The notes below the pieces were generated by a model that saw only the letters and a list, made by a program, of their open reading frames with translations, did not search any database and had not been told where the DNA came from. The position numbers and the translations under genes were made by a program. A DNA stretch of 64,000 nt from Allokutzneria multivorans (GTDB taxonomy: Bacteria > Actinomycetota > Actinomycetes > Mycobacteriales > Pseudonocardiaceae): positions 1 to 64,000 of the forward strand of contig NZ_BAABAL010000007.1 in assembly GCF_039537405.1 (NCBI RefSeq), in the 5' to 3' direction. Shown in pieces: positions 24,608 to 32,517 of this stretch. Within the stretch, counting starts at the first letter, position 1; the number at the start of each line of letters is the position of its first letter.

Positions 24608-26296
24608 TCAACCTCGCAGAGCTGGGAAGTCCTCCTCGCGGAACTCTCCGTCGCGGCGTTGGCCGGTCTCCTGGCCGCGGAGGTGAACGCGGCGGATCTT
24701 GCCGGAGATCGTCTTGGGCAGGTCGGTGAACTCCAGGCGGCGGACGCGTTTGTAGGGCGCGAGGTTCTCCCTGGCGTGGCGCAGGAGGGCTTCGGCGGTG
24801 GTGGCGTCGGGGCTCCAGCCTTCCGCGAGCACCACGTAGGCCTTGGGCACGGCGAGCCGGACCGGGTCGGGCGCGGGGACGACGGCGGCTTCGGCGACGG
24901 CTTCGTGCTCCAGCAGCACGCTCTCCAGTTCGAAGGGTGAGATGCGGTAGTCCGATGCCTTGAACACGTCGTCGGTGCGGCCGACGTAGGTGATGTAGCC
25001 GTCCGCGTCGCGGGAACCGATGTCGCCGGTGCGGTAGTAGCCCTCGCGCATGACCTCGGCGTCGCGGTCGGGGTCTCCGTGGTAGCCGACCATCAGCCCG
25101 AGCGGACGCCGCGCCAGGTCGACGCAGATCTCACCCTCGTCGGCGGGTTCTCCGGTGATCGGGTCGAGCAGTTCGATCGCGTAGCCGGGGACGGGTCGGC
25201 CCATGGAGCCGGGTTTGACCGGTTGCCCGGGGGTGTTGGCGATCTGGACGGTGGTCTCGGTCTGGCCGAAGCCGTCGCGGATGGTCACGCCCCACGCGGC
25301 GCGGACGCGGTCGATGACCTCGGGGTTGAGGGGTTCGCCCGCGCCGACGACCTTGGTGGGCGGGGTGCGCAGCGAGCCGAGGTCGGACTGGATGAGCATC
25401 CGCCACACGGTCGGCGGGGCGCAGAAGCTGGTGACGCCGCAGCGGCGCATCTCGGTGAGCAGCCGCGGGGCGTCGAAGCGGGAGTAGTTGTGGATGAACA
25501 CCGTCGCTTCGGCGTTCCAGGGCGCGAAGACGTTGCTCCACGCGTGTTTCGCCCACCCGGGTGAGGAGATGTTGAGGTGCACGTCGCCGGGGACGAGGCC
25601 GATCCAGTACATGGTGGACAGGTGGCCGACCGGGTAGGAGGCGTGGGTGTGCTCGACGAGCTTCGGCTGCGCGGTGGTGCCGGAGGTGAAGTAGAGCAGC
25701 AGCGTGTCGGTGGCCCTGGTCGCGCGGTCGGGGTAGAAGACCACGTCCGAGCCGTGCGAGTCGCCGTAGTGCAGCCAGCCCTCGCGCTGGTCGCCGACCG
25801 CGATGCGGGTGTAGTCCCCCGGCACATCAACGAACTTGTCGGCGTCCTCGGCGCGGGCGATCACGTGGCGGGCGGCGCCTCGGTCGACGCGGTCGCGCAG
25901 GTCGGCCGCCGCGAGCAGGGTGGTGGCGGGGATGACGACGGCGCCGAGCTTCATCGCGGCGAGCAGGCACTCCCACAGCTCGACCTGGTTGCCGAGCATC
26001 AGCACGATCCGGTCGCCGCGCTCGATCCCGTTGTCCCGCAACCAGTTCGCGACCTGGTTGGAGCGGCGGGAGAGCTCGGCGAAGGACCAGCGGCCCTCGC
26101 TGCCGTCCTCTTCGACGATCCACAGCGCCGTGCGCTGGTTGGCCTCGGCGATGGCGTCGAACCAGTCCAGCGCCCAGTTGAACTCGTCGAGCTGCGGCCA
26201 GCGGAAGCCGGCGCGCGCGGTGTCGAGGTCGCGCGCGTGCGCGAGCAGGAAGTCCCGCGCCTCGCGGAAAGCCCTGCCTGCGGCGGTGCGGACCAT
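24608..26296 (-). CDS. AMP-forming acyl-CoA synthetase
   Basis: A 562-residue adenylate-forming enzyme that would activate an acyl acid to the acyl-CoA. The P-loop is YFTSGTTAQPK (A3), with GFGQTETT (A5), YYRTGD (A7), YVGRTDDVFKASDYRISPFELE (A8) and a C-terminal KTISGKIRR (A10 Lys). The N-terminal FNWALDWFDAIAE is the style of medium-chain/acetyl-CoA synthetase relatives. AGGGAG is 5 bases before this ATG, so the longer upstream frame is rejected. It is divergent from a GAF-LuxR regulator that probably controls it. The chain length of the substrate is not known. Confidence 0.88.
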   Translation of the reverse strand: MVRTAAGRAFREARDFLLAHARDLDTARAGFRWPQLDEFNWALDWFDAIAEANQRTALWIVEEDGSEGRWSFAELSRRSNQVANWLRDNGIERGDRIVLMLGNQVELWECLLAAMKLGAVVIPATTLLAAADLRDRVDRGAARHVIARAEDADKFVDVPGDYTRIAVGDQREGWLHYGDSHGSDVVFYPDRATRATDTLLLYFTSGTTAQPKLVEHTHASYPVGHLSTMYWIGLVPGDVHLNISSPGWAKHAWSNVFAPWNAEATVFIHNYSRFDAPRLLTEMRRCGVTSFCAPPTVWRMLIQSDLGSLRTPPTKVVGAGEPLNPEVIDRVRAAWGVTIRDGFGQTETTVQIANTPGQPVKPGSMGRPVPGYAIELLDPITGEPADEGEICVDLARRPLGLMVGYHGDPDRDAEVMREGYYRTGDIGSRDADGYITYVGRTDDVFKASDYRISPFELESVLLEHEAVAEAAVVPAPDPVRLAVPKAYVVLAEGWSPDATTAEALLRHARENLAPYKRVRRLEFTDLPKTISGKIRRVHLRGQETGQRRDGEFREEDFPALRG

Positions 26297-26352
26297 GTGA
26301 ACTCCCTTCGGGTGAATGCGTAGGATCTTTGAATCGCCCGCACACCCTTGCC

Positions 26353-26368
26353 ACCCCCGTTCGGGGGT
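26353..26368. promoter_or_regulatory. Palindrome in the acyl-CoA synthetase/LuxR divergent promoter
   Basis: ACCCCCGTTCGGGGGT is a perfect 16-bp dyad (7-bp arms, TT centre), centred between the two divergent starts. It is a plausible operator for the adjacent GAF-LuxR regulator, or a hairpin in its leader. Confidence 0.45.
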
Positions 26369-26390
26369 GAAGCGGGCAGGAGGTGGTCGC

Positions 26391-27212
26391 GTGACCGGGG
26401 AACACCGGGCAGCCGTCCGGGGCGCGCTCTTACAGCTGCGCCGGGACACGGGTCTGCCGATCGCGCTCGGCGGGATGCTGGCGGCGCGGGGCCGGTTGCG
26501 GCTGTCGGAGCAGGTCGGGACGACCACGAGCGCGTTGCGCGGGTTGACGTTGGAGCCCGGGGTCGGCCTCGGCGGCAGGGTGGCGGCGTTGGGCAGGCCG
26601 ATCGCGCTCAGCGACTACAGCACCGCGTCGGTGATCACGCACGAGTACGACGCCGCCGTGAGCGCGGAGGGCATCCGGTCGGTGGTCGCGGCGCCCGTGG
26701 TGGTGCGGCGCAAGGTTCGCGCGGTGCTCTACGCGGCGGCCAGGACCAGCACGGTGATGGGTGATCGGCTGATGGGCTCGGTCGTGGACGCCGCGCGCAC
26801 GCTCGAACAGGACCTCGTCGTGCAGGACGAGGTCGAGGAGCGCGTGCGTCGGCTGACCGAGTCTGACCGGAGTCGGCGGATGGGCGCGGAGTGGGAGTCG
26901 GTGCGCTTGGCGTACGCGGAGCTGCGGTTGATCGCGCAGCGCACGCCCGATCACGATCTGCGCGAGGAGTTGCGCGGGGTGTGCGAGCAGCTCACCGCTC
27001 CCCCGCCCGCGTCGGCGGTGCGGCTGACCTCGCGTGAGCTGGACGTGCTGACGTGGGTGGCGGCGGGGTGCGGGAACGTGGAGATCGGGCGGCGGCTCGG
27101 TCTGCGCCCGGAGACGGTGAAGAGCTACCTCCGCGAGGCGATGCGCAAGCTCGACGCGCACGGTCGTGGTGAGGCGGTGGTGGCCGCGCGCCGTGCGGGC
27201 TTGTTGCCCTGA
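26391..27212 (+). CDS. GAF-domain LuxR-type transcriptional regulator
   Basis: A 273-residue regulator with an N-terminal GAF-like sensor domain (about 10-150, LEPGVGLGGRVAALGRPIALSDY) and a C-terminal LuxR helix-turn-helix (about 210-268, LTSRELDVLTWVAAGCGNVEIGRRLGLRPETVKSYL). GTG 26391 is chosen for the GGAGG site about 8 bases upstream. This pairing of a GAF-LuxR protein divergent from an acyl-CoA synthetase is common in actinomycetes and suggests control of fatty-acid or aromatic-acid activation. Confidence 0.87.
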   Translation: MTGEHRAAVRGALLQLRRDTGLPIALGGMLAARGRLRLSEQVGTTTSALRGLTLEPGVGLGGRVAALGRPIALSDYSTASVITHEYDAAVSAEGIRSVVAAPVVVRRKVRAVLYAAARTSTVMGDRLMGSVVDAARTLEQDLVVQDEVEERVRRLTESDRSRRMGAEWESVRLAYAELRLIAQRTPDHDLREELRGVCEQLTAPPPASAVRLTSRELDVLTWVAAGCGNVEIGRRLGLRPETVKSYLREAMRKLDAHGRGEAVVAARRAGLLP

Positions 27213-27233
27213 GCTGCTGGCAGGCTTGGCGTC

Positions 27234-28124
27234 GTGGAGACGAAGGCGGTCGAGGAGTTCGAGCGGGAGCGGTCCAGGTTGTTCGGCCTGGCGTACCGGA
27301 TGCTCGGCTCGGCGCACGAGGCCGAGGACGTGGTGCACGACGCGTTCCTGCGGTGGGACGGCGCGCTGCGCGCGGACGTGGTTTCGCCGCCCGCGTGGTT
27401 GACCAAGGTCGTCACGAACCTGTGCTTGAACCGGCTCAGCTCGGCGCGCGTGCTGCGAGAGCGCTACGTCGGCCCGTGGCTGCCAGAGCCGATCATGACC
27501 GCGGACGGGGCGCTCGGGCCGTTGGACACCGCTGAGCAGCGGGATTCGGTGTCGTTGGCGCTGCTCGTGCTGCTCGAACAGCTGACTCCGACGGAGCGCG
27601 CGGTGTTCGTGCTGCGCGAGGCCTTCGCCTACGGGCACCGCGAGATCGCGGAGATCCTGGACCTCTCGGAGGCGAACTGCCGCCAGCTGCACCGCCGGGC
27701 GCACCAGCGCGTCGGTGCGCGCGAGCCGCGGTTCGAGCCCGATCCGGCGCGGCGTTTCGAGCTGGTGCAACGGTTTCTGGCCGCCGCGCAGGAGGGCGAC
27801 CTCCAGGGGCTGGAGAGCTTGCTCGCCGAGGACGTGGCGTCGTGGGCCGACGGCGGTGGTCACGCGAGCATGGCGCGCCGCCCGATCCTCGGCCGGGACC
27901 GCGTCGCCCGCTACCTCACGGGCGGCTTCACCAAGCTCCCGCCCGGCGCGCTCACCTTGGAGTTGGCCGAGGTCAACGGCGCCGCAGCGGCGGTGTTCCG
28001 ACTCGACGGAGTGGTCGCGGGCGTGGTCGTCCCGGAGGTCGTCGACGATCGCGTGGTGACCCTGTGCATCCCGGCGAACCCGGCGAAGCTGACCTTCCTG
28101 GCGAAGCAGTTGTCACAAACCTGA
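27234..28124 (+). CDS. ECF41-type RNA polymerase sigma factor with SnoaL-like extension
   Basis: A 296-residue sigma factor (SigJ-like). Region 2 is RSRLFGLAYRMLGSAHEAEDVVHDAFLRW and region 4 is LTPTERAVFVLREAFAYGHREIAEILDLSEANCRQLHRRAHQRV. A roughly 110-residue C-terminal SnoaL/NTF2-like domain (from about 180) modulates activity in ECF41 members. A TGTCACA-type ECF41 promoter overlaps its own stop codon and drives the following reductase, so the adjacent genes are its likely regulon. There is no anti-sigma gene, in line with the group. Confidence 0.9.
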   Translation: METKAVEEFERERSRLFGLAYRMLGSAHEAEDVVHDAFLRWDGALRADVVSPPAWLTKVVTNLCLNRLSSARVLRERYVGPWLPEPIMTADGALGPLDTAEQRDSVSLALLVLLEQLTPTERAVFVLREAFAYGHREIAEILDLSEANCRQLHRRAHQRVGAREPRFEPDPARRFELVQRFLAAAQEGDLQGLESLLAEDVASWADGGGHASMARRPILGRDRVARYLTGGFTKLPPGALTLELAEVNGAAAAVFRLDGVVAGVVVPEVVDDRVVTLCIPANPAKLTFLAKQLSQT

Positions 28125-28137
28125 GGGCTCGCCGGTC
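28111..28137 (+). promoter_or_regulatory. ECF41-type promoter
   Basis: TGTCACA (28111-28117) and CGGTC (28133-28137) are 15 bases apart and resemble the TGTCACA / CGTC consensus described for ECF41 sigma factors. The -35 lies inside the last codons of the sigma gene. The predicted start point, about seven bases after the -10, falls next to the GTG at 28146, so the mRNA may be leaderless. Confidence 0.75.
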
Positions 28138-28145
28138 CTACCTGT

Positions 28146-28862
28146 GTGACTACTTCGATCCTCGTCACGGGCGGCACGGGAACCCTCGGCCGCGCCGTGG
28201 TGGCGCACCTGCGCGAAACCGGCCATCAGCCCCTCGTCATGAGCCGCCGTCCAGGTCCTGATCACGTCGTCGCCGACCTGCTGACCGGCGACGGTGTTGA
28301 CGCGGCGCTCGACGGCGTGGACGTCGTGATCAACTGCGCGACGACGTTGAGCGGGAAGAAGGACGTGATCGCGACGCGAACGCTGGTCGATGCGGTGCGG
28401 CGCGCGGGCTGCCGTCACCTGGTGCACGTGTCGATCGTCGGCATCGACCGCATCAGGTTCGGCTACTACAACGGGAAGCTCGCGAGCGAGGAGCTGGTGC
28501 GCGCCGTCCCGCACACGATCCTGCGCGCGACGCAGTTCCACGACCTGCTCAGGAAGATCTTCTCGGTGCTCGCGAAGCTGCCCGTGGTGTTCGTGCCGGA
28601 CGTGCGCTTCCAGCCGGTCGACGTGCGCGATGTCGCCGTGCGGCTGGTCGAGCTGGCGATGGGTCCACCGCTCGGCAGGGCCGCGGACTTCGGCGGCCCG
28701 GAGGTGCGCGATGCGGTGGACCTCGCCCGCTCGCACTTCGGCGGCAAGCGCCGGATCGTCCCGATTCGCTTGCCCGGCAAGGCTTTCCGCGCTCTCCGCG
28801 AGGGCTTCAACCTCACCCCCGAGCACGCCGACGGGAAGATCACCTTCGAGGAGCACGCATGA
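28146..28862 (+). CDS. NAD(P)-binding epimerase/reductase, ECF41 target
   Basis: A 238-residue atypical SDR with the GGTGTLG nucleotide-binding motif (residues 8-14) and an NmrA-like order (VVINCATTL, HLVHVSIVGIDR, YYNGKLASEELVR). ECF41 sigma factors are classically found beside a COE gene (carboxymuconolactone decarboxylase, oxidoreductase or epimerase); this is the epimerase/oxidoreductase version. Translation starts at GTG with essentially no leader. It overlaps the following membrane-protein gene by four bases (ATGA), indicating coupling. Confidence 0.85.
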   Translation: MTTSILVTGGTGTLGRAVVAHLRETGHQPLVMSRRPGPDHVVADLLTGDGVDAALDGVDVVINCATTLSGKKDVIATRTLVDAVRRAGCRHLVHVSIVGIDRIRFGYYNGKLASEELVRAVPHTILRATQFHDLLRKIFSVLAKLPVVFVPDVRFQPVDVRDVAVRLVELAMGPPLGRAADFGGPEVRDAVDLARSHFGGKRRIVPIRLPGKAFRALREGFNLTPEHADGKITFEEHA

Positions 28863-29257
28863 TCCGCGCCGGTGTGATCTTCCTGGCCGTCACGCAGGGG
28901 CTGGCCGGGCTGACACAGCTGTTCCTGCCCGAGGTGTTCTACGAGCACGGCCCCTGGGTGTCGATGCTGCCGCCGTACAACGAGCACCTGATGCGCGACG
29001 TCGGAGCGCTGACGCTGGCGTACGTGCTGGTCCTCGGTGTCGCGGCCGTGACGATGGAGCGCCGGATCGTGTGCACCGCGCTTGTGGCGAACCTCGTGTT
29101 CACGTTGCCGCACTTCGTGTTCCACGCGTTCCACCTGGAGGGCTACAGCTTCTCCGCCGCGCTCGGCCAGACGACGCTCCTCGGCTTGGCCGTGGTGGTC
29201 CCGGTGGCACTCCTGGTCGCCGTGGTGTTCAGGCGTTCGTCCCACCATCCACGGTGA
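28859..29257 (+). CDS. Four-helix integral membrane protein
   Basis: A 132-residue membrane protein with four hydrophobic segments (about 5-22, 46-66, 71-93 and 101-125), coupled by ATGA to the reductase before it. This kind of small four-helix protein is often paired with ECF41-linked reductases. No catalytic motif is seen. Its last 29 bases overlap the convergent SDR gene. Confidence 0.75.
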   Translation: MIRAGVIFLAVTQGLAGLTQLFLPEVFYEHGPWVSMLPPYNEHLMRDVGALTLAYVLVLGVAAVTMERRIVCTALVANLVFTLPHFVFHAFHLEGYSFSAALGQTTLLGLAVVVPVALLVAVVFRRSSHHPR

Positions 29258-29963
29258 TCACGGAGCCGGTGATGTTGCGGGCGCCGGGGCTCGCCAGGTG
29301 CGCCACGGTCTCGGCGATCTCGCGCGGATCGGCGAAGTGCCCGAGCGCGGTGATCGAGCGCTGGTAGTCGGCACCGTCGGCACCGGCTGGGTTCATGTCG
29401 GTGTCGGTGGGCCCAGGCTGCACGAGGTTCACGGTGATGCCGCGCGGGCCCAGGTCTCGTGCGGCGCCCCGGGTGAAGCCGAGCAGAGCCGCCTTGCTCA
29501 TCGCGTAGAGCGCGACGCCTGGGAACGGCACGCGCTCGGCGAGGTTGCTGCCGATGCTGATGATCCGCCCGCCCTCGGGCATGTGCTTGAGCGCGGCCTG
29601 GCTGGCCAAGTAGACCGCGCGGACGTGCACGGCGAGGGTGCGGTCCACCTCCTCCTCGCTGACCTCGCCGATCACTCCGCTCGGGAAGATCCCGGCGTTG
29701 TTGACCAGGATGTCCAGCCCACCGAGCTCGGCGGCGGTCCGGTCGACGGCTTCGAGCAGGGCGGCGGAGTCGGTGTTGTCGGCCGCGATCGCCAAGCCCC
29801 TGCGCCCGGTCGCGGTGATCTGCCCAACGACCTCCTCGGCCCGGTCCTTGGCGCTGGCGTAGGTGATCGCGACGTCCGCGCCGAGCTCGGCCAGCCGCAG
29901 CGCGATGGCGGCACCGATCCCCCTGCTACCCCCGGTGACCAGCGCGGTCTTGCCTGCGAGCAT
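29229..29963 (-). CDS. Classical short-chain dehydrogenase/reductase
   Basis: A 244-residue FabG-like SDR: TGGSRGIG cofactor loop (residues 10-17), NNAG, catalytic Ser and YAMSK with ITVNLVQPGPTDTDM after it, and a C-terminal GSVITVDGG. It would reduce or oxidise a carbonyl/alcohol with NADP(H). ATG 29963 has GGGGAG 6 bases upstream, so a longer upstream frame is rejected. It is divergent from a TetR gene, and inverted 15-mers in the shared promoter suggest repression by that protein. Confidence 0.9.
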   Translation of the reverse strand: MLAGKTALVTGGSRGIGAAIALRLAELGADVAITYASAKDRAEEVVGQITATGRRGLAIAADNTDSAALLEAVDRTAAELGGLDILVNNAGIFPSGVIGEVSEEEVDRTLAVHVRAVYLASQAALKHMPEGGRIISIGSNLAERVPFPGVALYAMSKAALLGFTRGAARDLGPRGITVNLVQPGPTDTDMNPAGADGADYQRSITALGHFADPREIAETVAHLASPGARNITGSVITVDGGTNA

Positions 29964-29971
29964 GTCGGCTC

Positions 29972-30060
29972 CCCATTTTTGTAGTGTTTGATACACAAAT
30001 AGTTTCCGTCTCGGAGCGCGCCGCGTCAAGTACATTCGTACCGAGCACTACAAAAATGGG
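29972..30060. promoter_or_regulatory. Widely spaced 15-bp inverted repeat in an SDR/TetR divergent promoter
   Basis: CCCATTTTTGTAGTG (29972-29986) is repeated as its exact reverse complement CACTACAAAAATGGG (30046-30060), 59 bases apart. Each arm ends at the ribosome-binding site of the gene it faces, giving a nearly mirror-symmetric divergent promoter. The left arm overlaps a small dyad GTGT-TTGAT-ACAC (29984-29996). These are candidate TetR sites. Confidence 0.7.
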
Positions 30061-30069
30061 AGGTGGGTC

Positions 30070-30678
30070 ATGCCGGGACGGGGCCGCCCCCGCGCGTTCG
30101 ACCGCGAGACCGCGCTGACCCGCGCGATGGTGGTGTTCTGGGAGCACGGCTACGAGGGCGCGTCGCTGACCGACCTCACGACGGCGATGGGGATCAACTC
30201 GCCCAGCCTGTACTCCGCGTTCGGCTCCAAGGAACAGCTCTTCCGCGAGGCCGTCGCCCACTACGGCGAGACCGAGGGCGGGCACACCGAGAAAGCCTTG
30301 CGGGAGCAGCCGACCGCGCGCGCCGCGCTCGCGGAGGTGTTGCGCGCCAACGTTCGCGCCTATGTCGACCCGGCGACGCCGAGGGGCTGCATGATCGTGC
30401 TCGCCGCGACGACCTACACCGACCGCAGCGAGGGCGTTCGCGACCACTTGGCGGAGATGCGGCGCGCCACCGAGCAGTCCTTCCGCGAGCGCGTCGAGCG
30501 CGGGATCGCCGAGGGCGATGTGCCCGGAAGCGCTGACGCGGCCAAGGTCGGCGCGTTCTATAACGCGGTACTCCAAGGCATGTCGATCCAGTCGCGCGAC
30601 GGGGCGGACGAGGCGGCGCTCAGCGCGGTCGCCGAAGCGGCCGTCGCCGCGTGGGACACGGTGACGGCCGCTTCGTGA
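30070..30678 (+). CDS. TetR/AcrR-family regulator
   Basis: A 202-residue TetR protein (GRPRAFDRETALTRAMVVFWEHGYEGASLTDLTTAMGINSPSLYSAFGSKEQLF at the N-terminus), in the style of AefR/NemR-like repressors with a PRGCMIV ligand-domain segment whose Cys is common in reactive-aldehyde or quinone sensors. Divergent from the SDR gene, it most likely controls it. The 3' end is 13 bases from the convergent chitinase gene. Confidence 0.88.
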   Translation: MPGRGRPRAFDRETALTRAMVVFWEHGYEGASLTDLTTAMGINSPSLYSAFGSKEQLFREAVAHYGETEGGHTEKALREQPTARAALAEVLRANVRAYVDPATPRGCMIVLAATTYTDRSEGVRDHLAEMRRATEQSFRERVERGIAEGDVPGSADAAKVGAFYNAVLQGMSIQSRDGADEAALSAVAEAAVAAWDTVTAAS

Positions 30679-30691
30679 GCAGGGAAACGGC

Positions 30692-31594
30692 TCAGCAGTA
30701 CAGGTTTGCGCCCGGGTCGACGCCGAGGATCCTGGTGAAGTTCCGGTAGGCGTTGACGCGGCTCTCGACCTGGGCGGGGTTCTTCCCGCCGCACTCAAGA
30801 CTGCCGTTGATGCTGCGGATCGTCTCGCCGAAACCGCGGCCGTTGATCATCGCGTTGTGCGGGGTCATCGTGCCGGGGCCGCTCTGGGTGTTCCAGTACC
30901 AGAGCGCGGTCTTCCACGCGACGGAGGCGTTGTTCTGCACCTGCCACGGGTCGCCCAACAGGTTCAGGCCGAGCGCGTCACCGGCCGCCTTGTAGTTGAA
31001 GTTCCAGCTCAGCTGGATCGGCCCGCGCCCGTAGTACGCGGCCTGCCCGGCGGGACAGCCGTAGGGCTGGTTGCGGTCGCAGTAGTGCGGGTAGTTCGCC
31101 GTGTTCTGCTCGACGATGTGCACCAGCCCGCCGGTCTCGTGGTTGGCGTTGGCCAGGAACGCCGCCGCCTCCTGCTTCTTCACGGTGTCGCCGCCGGTGG
31201 TGGCGAAACCGGGGTAGGCGCTCAGCGCGGCGGTCAGCCCCTGGTAGGTGTAGAAGGGGTTCCTGCCAGGGAACATCTGGTTGAACTGGGCTTCACTGAC
31301 CACGAAACCGCTCGGCGTCCCACCGCCGTCACAGCTGTGCGGCTTCCAGTACCAGTGGCTGATCACCGGGTCGTAGCCCGGGTTGGCGTGCTCGGCGCGG
31401 TAGAAACCACCGTTGGTGTACCTGACGATGGCGCCGGCGTCGTACCACTGCCCGGCCACCCAGTTCGGCGCGCTGCACGCCGCGCTGGGACCGGACTGTT
31501 CAACGGGGGCGGCGGAGGACGTCGTGGACACGCCGACGGAGAGCGCGACCGCCGCGGCCAGTGCCGTCAACGACGCGAGAATGCGCTGCCTCAA
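30692..31594 (-). CDS. Secreted family 19 chitinase with chitin-binding domain
   Basis: About 300 residues: signal peptide, then a CBM5/12-type chitin-binding domain (ACSAPNWVAGQWYDAGAIVRYTNGG... ending SHWYWKPHSC), a short GGG linker, and a GH19 catalytic domain. The catalytic pair is the Glu of NANHETGG and the Glu of VEQNTANYPHYCD, nine residues apart, as in Streptomyces ChiC. It hydrolyses chitin outside the cell. The TTG at 31594 has GGAG 8 bases upstream, while the GTG at 31603 overlaps that site, so TTG is preferred. A DasR-type operator 128 bases upstream ties it to N-acetylglucosamine control. Confidence 0.92.
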   Translation of the reverse strand: MRQRILASLTALAAAVALSVGVSTTSSAAPVEQSGPSAACSAPNWVAGQWYDAGAIVRYTNGGFYRAEHANPGYDPVISHWYWKPHSCDGGGTPSGFVVSEAQFNQMFPGRNPFYTYQGLTAALSAYPGFATTGGDTVKKQEAAAFLANANHETGGLVHIVEQNTANYPHYCDRNQPYGCPAGQAAYYGRGPIQLSWNFNYKAAGDALGLNLLGDPWQVQNNASVAWKTALWYWNTQSGPGTMTPHNAMINGRGFGETIRSINGSLECGGKNPAQVESRVNAYRNFTRILGVDPGANLYC

Positions 31595-31721
31595 CTCGAT
31601 CACTCCTTCATGCGGTGCGAGAAGCCGTGCGGCACAGGGAAAGCACGGCTTTCGGCGGCAGAGGTGTCAGGAGTGCTCGTCGGCGGCTGACGAACGTCTG
31701 TGACCCAGCCCACTGAAGACG

Positions 31722-31737
31722 AGTGGTCTAAACCAGT
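31722..31737. promoter_or_regulatory. DasR-responsive element (dre) upstream of the chitinase
   Basis: AGTGGTCTAAACCAGT fits the DasR operator consensus (ACTGGTCTAGACCAGT-type) with two or three mismatches. It is 128 bases upstream of the chitinase start, between that gene and the 3' end of a TetR gene. DasR, a GntR regulator released by aminosugar phosphates, controls chitinases in streptomycetes; the same control here is inferred. Confidence 0.8.
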
Positions 31738-31767
31738 CAAGACAGAACGTGAACATTGTCCGGATGT

Positions 31768-32436
31768 TCAGCCGGTTGGACGCGCCCCGAGGCGTGCTTC
31801 GAAGCCGTCGAGCACGGCGCGCAATCCGAACTCGAAGCTGCCGCCGGGGGCCGCCGCGTAGTCGGCGGCGGCCGGGACGCCCAGCCGCGCGCGCACGAGC
31901 GGAAAGCCCTCCGCGATCTCGTGCGCCCTGGACACGGCTTCCCGCAAGGCTTCCTCGGAGAGACGCCGAGTCAGTGAGACCTCGGCGGCCACGTCGAGCG
32001 TGCTGCCGACGACGAACACGAACACCGTCGCGGCGGCCCGGTCGGCATCAGCGGGGGCGAACCCGGCCTTCTCGTAGACGGCGAGGCTGTGCTCGTCGAA
32101 GCGCATCTTGCCCGCGCCGTAGAGCAGGTGGCTGCTGAACGCCTGCCCGAGCCACGGGTGCCTGTTCATCATCGCGCGCATACCCGTGGCCAGCGCGAAC
32201 GCGCTCGACCGCCAGTCGGCCGCCGTCACGTCGGGCAGCTCGACCTCGTCCCAGACGGCGTCGGCGGCGAGCCTGACCAGGTCGTCCTTGGTCTTGATGT
32301 GCCAGTAGATCGCGGTCGCGGCCGAGCCGAGCCGCTGGCCGAGGCTGCGCATGTTGAGCCCGTCCAGCCCGTCGGAGTCCAGCAGCTCGATCGCGGCCGT
32401 GACGATCTGCTCGGCGGTGAGCGTGTTCCGTGCCAT
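31768..32436 (-). CDS. TetR-family regulator with TetR_C-type ligand domain
   Basis: A 222-residue regulator starting MARNTLTAEQIVTAAIELLDSDGLDGLNMRSLGQRLGSAATAIYWHIKTKDDL, the style of classical TetR (TetR_C_1) proteins. The ATG at 32436 is preferred to a GTG two codons upstream. It is divergent from a serine hydrolase gene, with two TTGAACTTAGTTCAA-type operators in the gap. Confidence 0.88.
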   Translation of the reverse strand: MARNTLTAEQIVTAAIELLDSDGLDGLNMRSLGQRLGSAATAIYWHIKTKDDLVRLAADAVWDEVELPDVTAADWRSSAFALATGMRAMMNRHPWLGQAFSSHLLYGAGKMRFDEHSLAVYEKAGFAPADADRAAATVFVFVVGSTLDVAAEVSLTRRLSEEALREAVSRAHEIAEGFPLVRARLGVPAAADYAAAPGGSFEFGLRAVLDGFEARLGARPTG

Positions 32437-32449
32437 GCCCACAGCCTAC

Positions 32450-32499
32450 TTGCACTTTGTTCAAGTCGTCGGCTACGGTTCGACTTGAACTTAGTTCAA
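32450..32499. promoter_or_regulatory. TetR operators and promoter of the serine hydrolase gene
   Basis: TTGAACTTAGTTCAA (32485-32499) is a perfect 15-bp palindrome, and TTGCACTTTGTTCAA (32450-32464) is an imperfect second copy, 35 bp apart centre to centre. A promoter TTGCAC-18-TACGGT (32450-32455, 32474-32479) reads toward the hydrolase and is overlapped by the first operator. Confidence 0.8.
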
Positions 32500-32517
32500 C
32501 AAGTGGAGGGGCACGTC

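Noticed and set aside
32089..32517. An upstream extension of the serine hydrolase gene
   Set aside because: It is antisense to the TetR gene and covers both operators. GGAGG before 32518 and family length fix the start.
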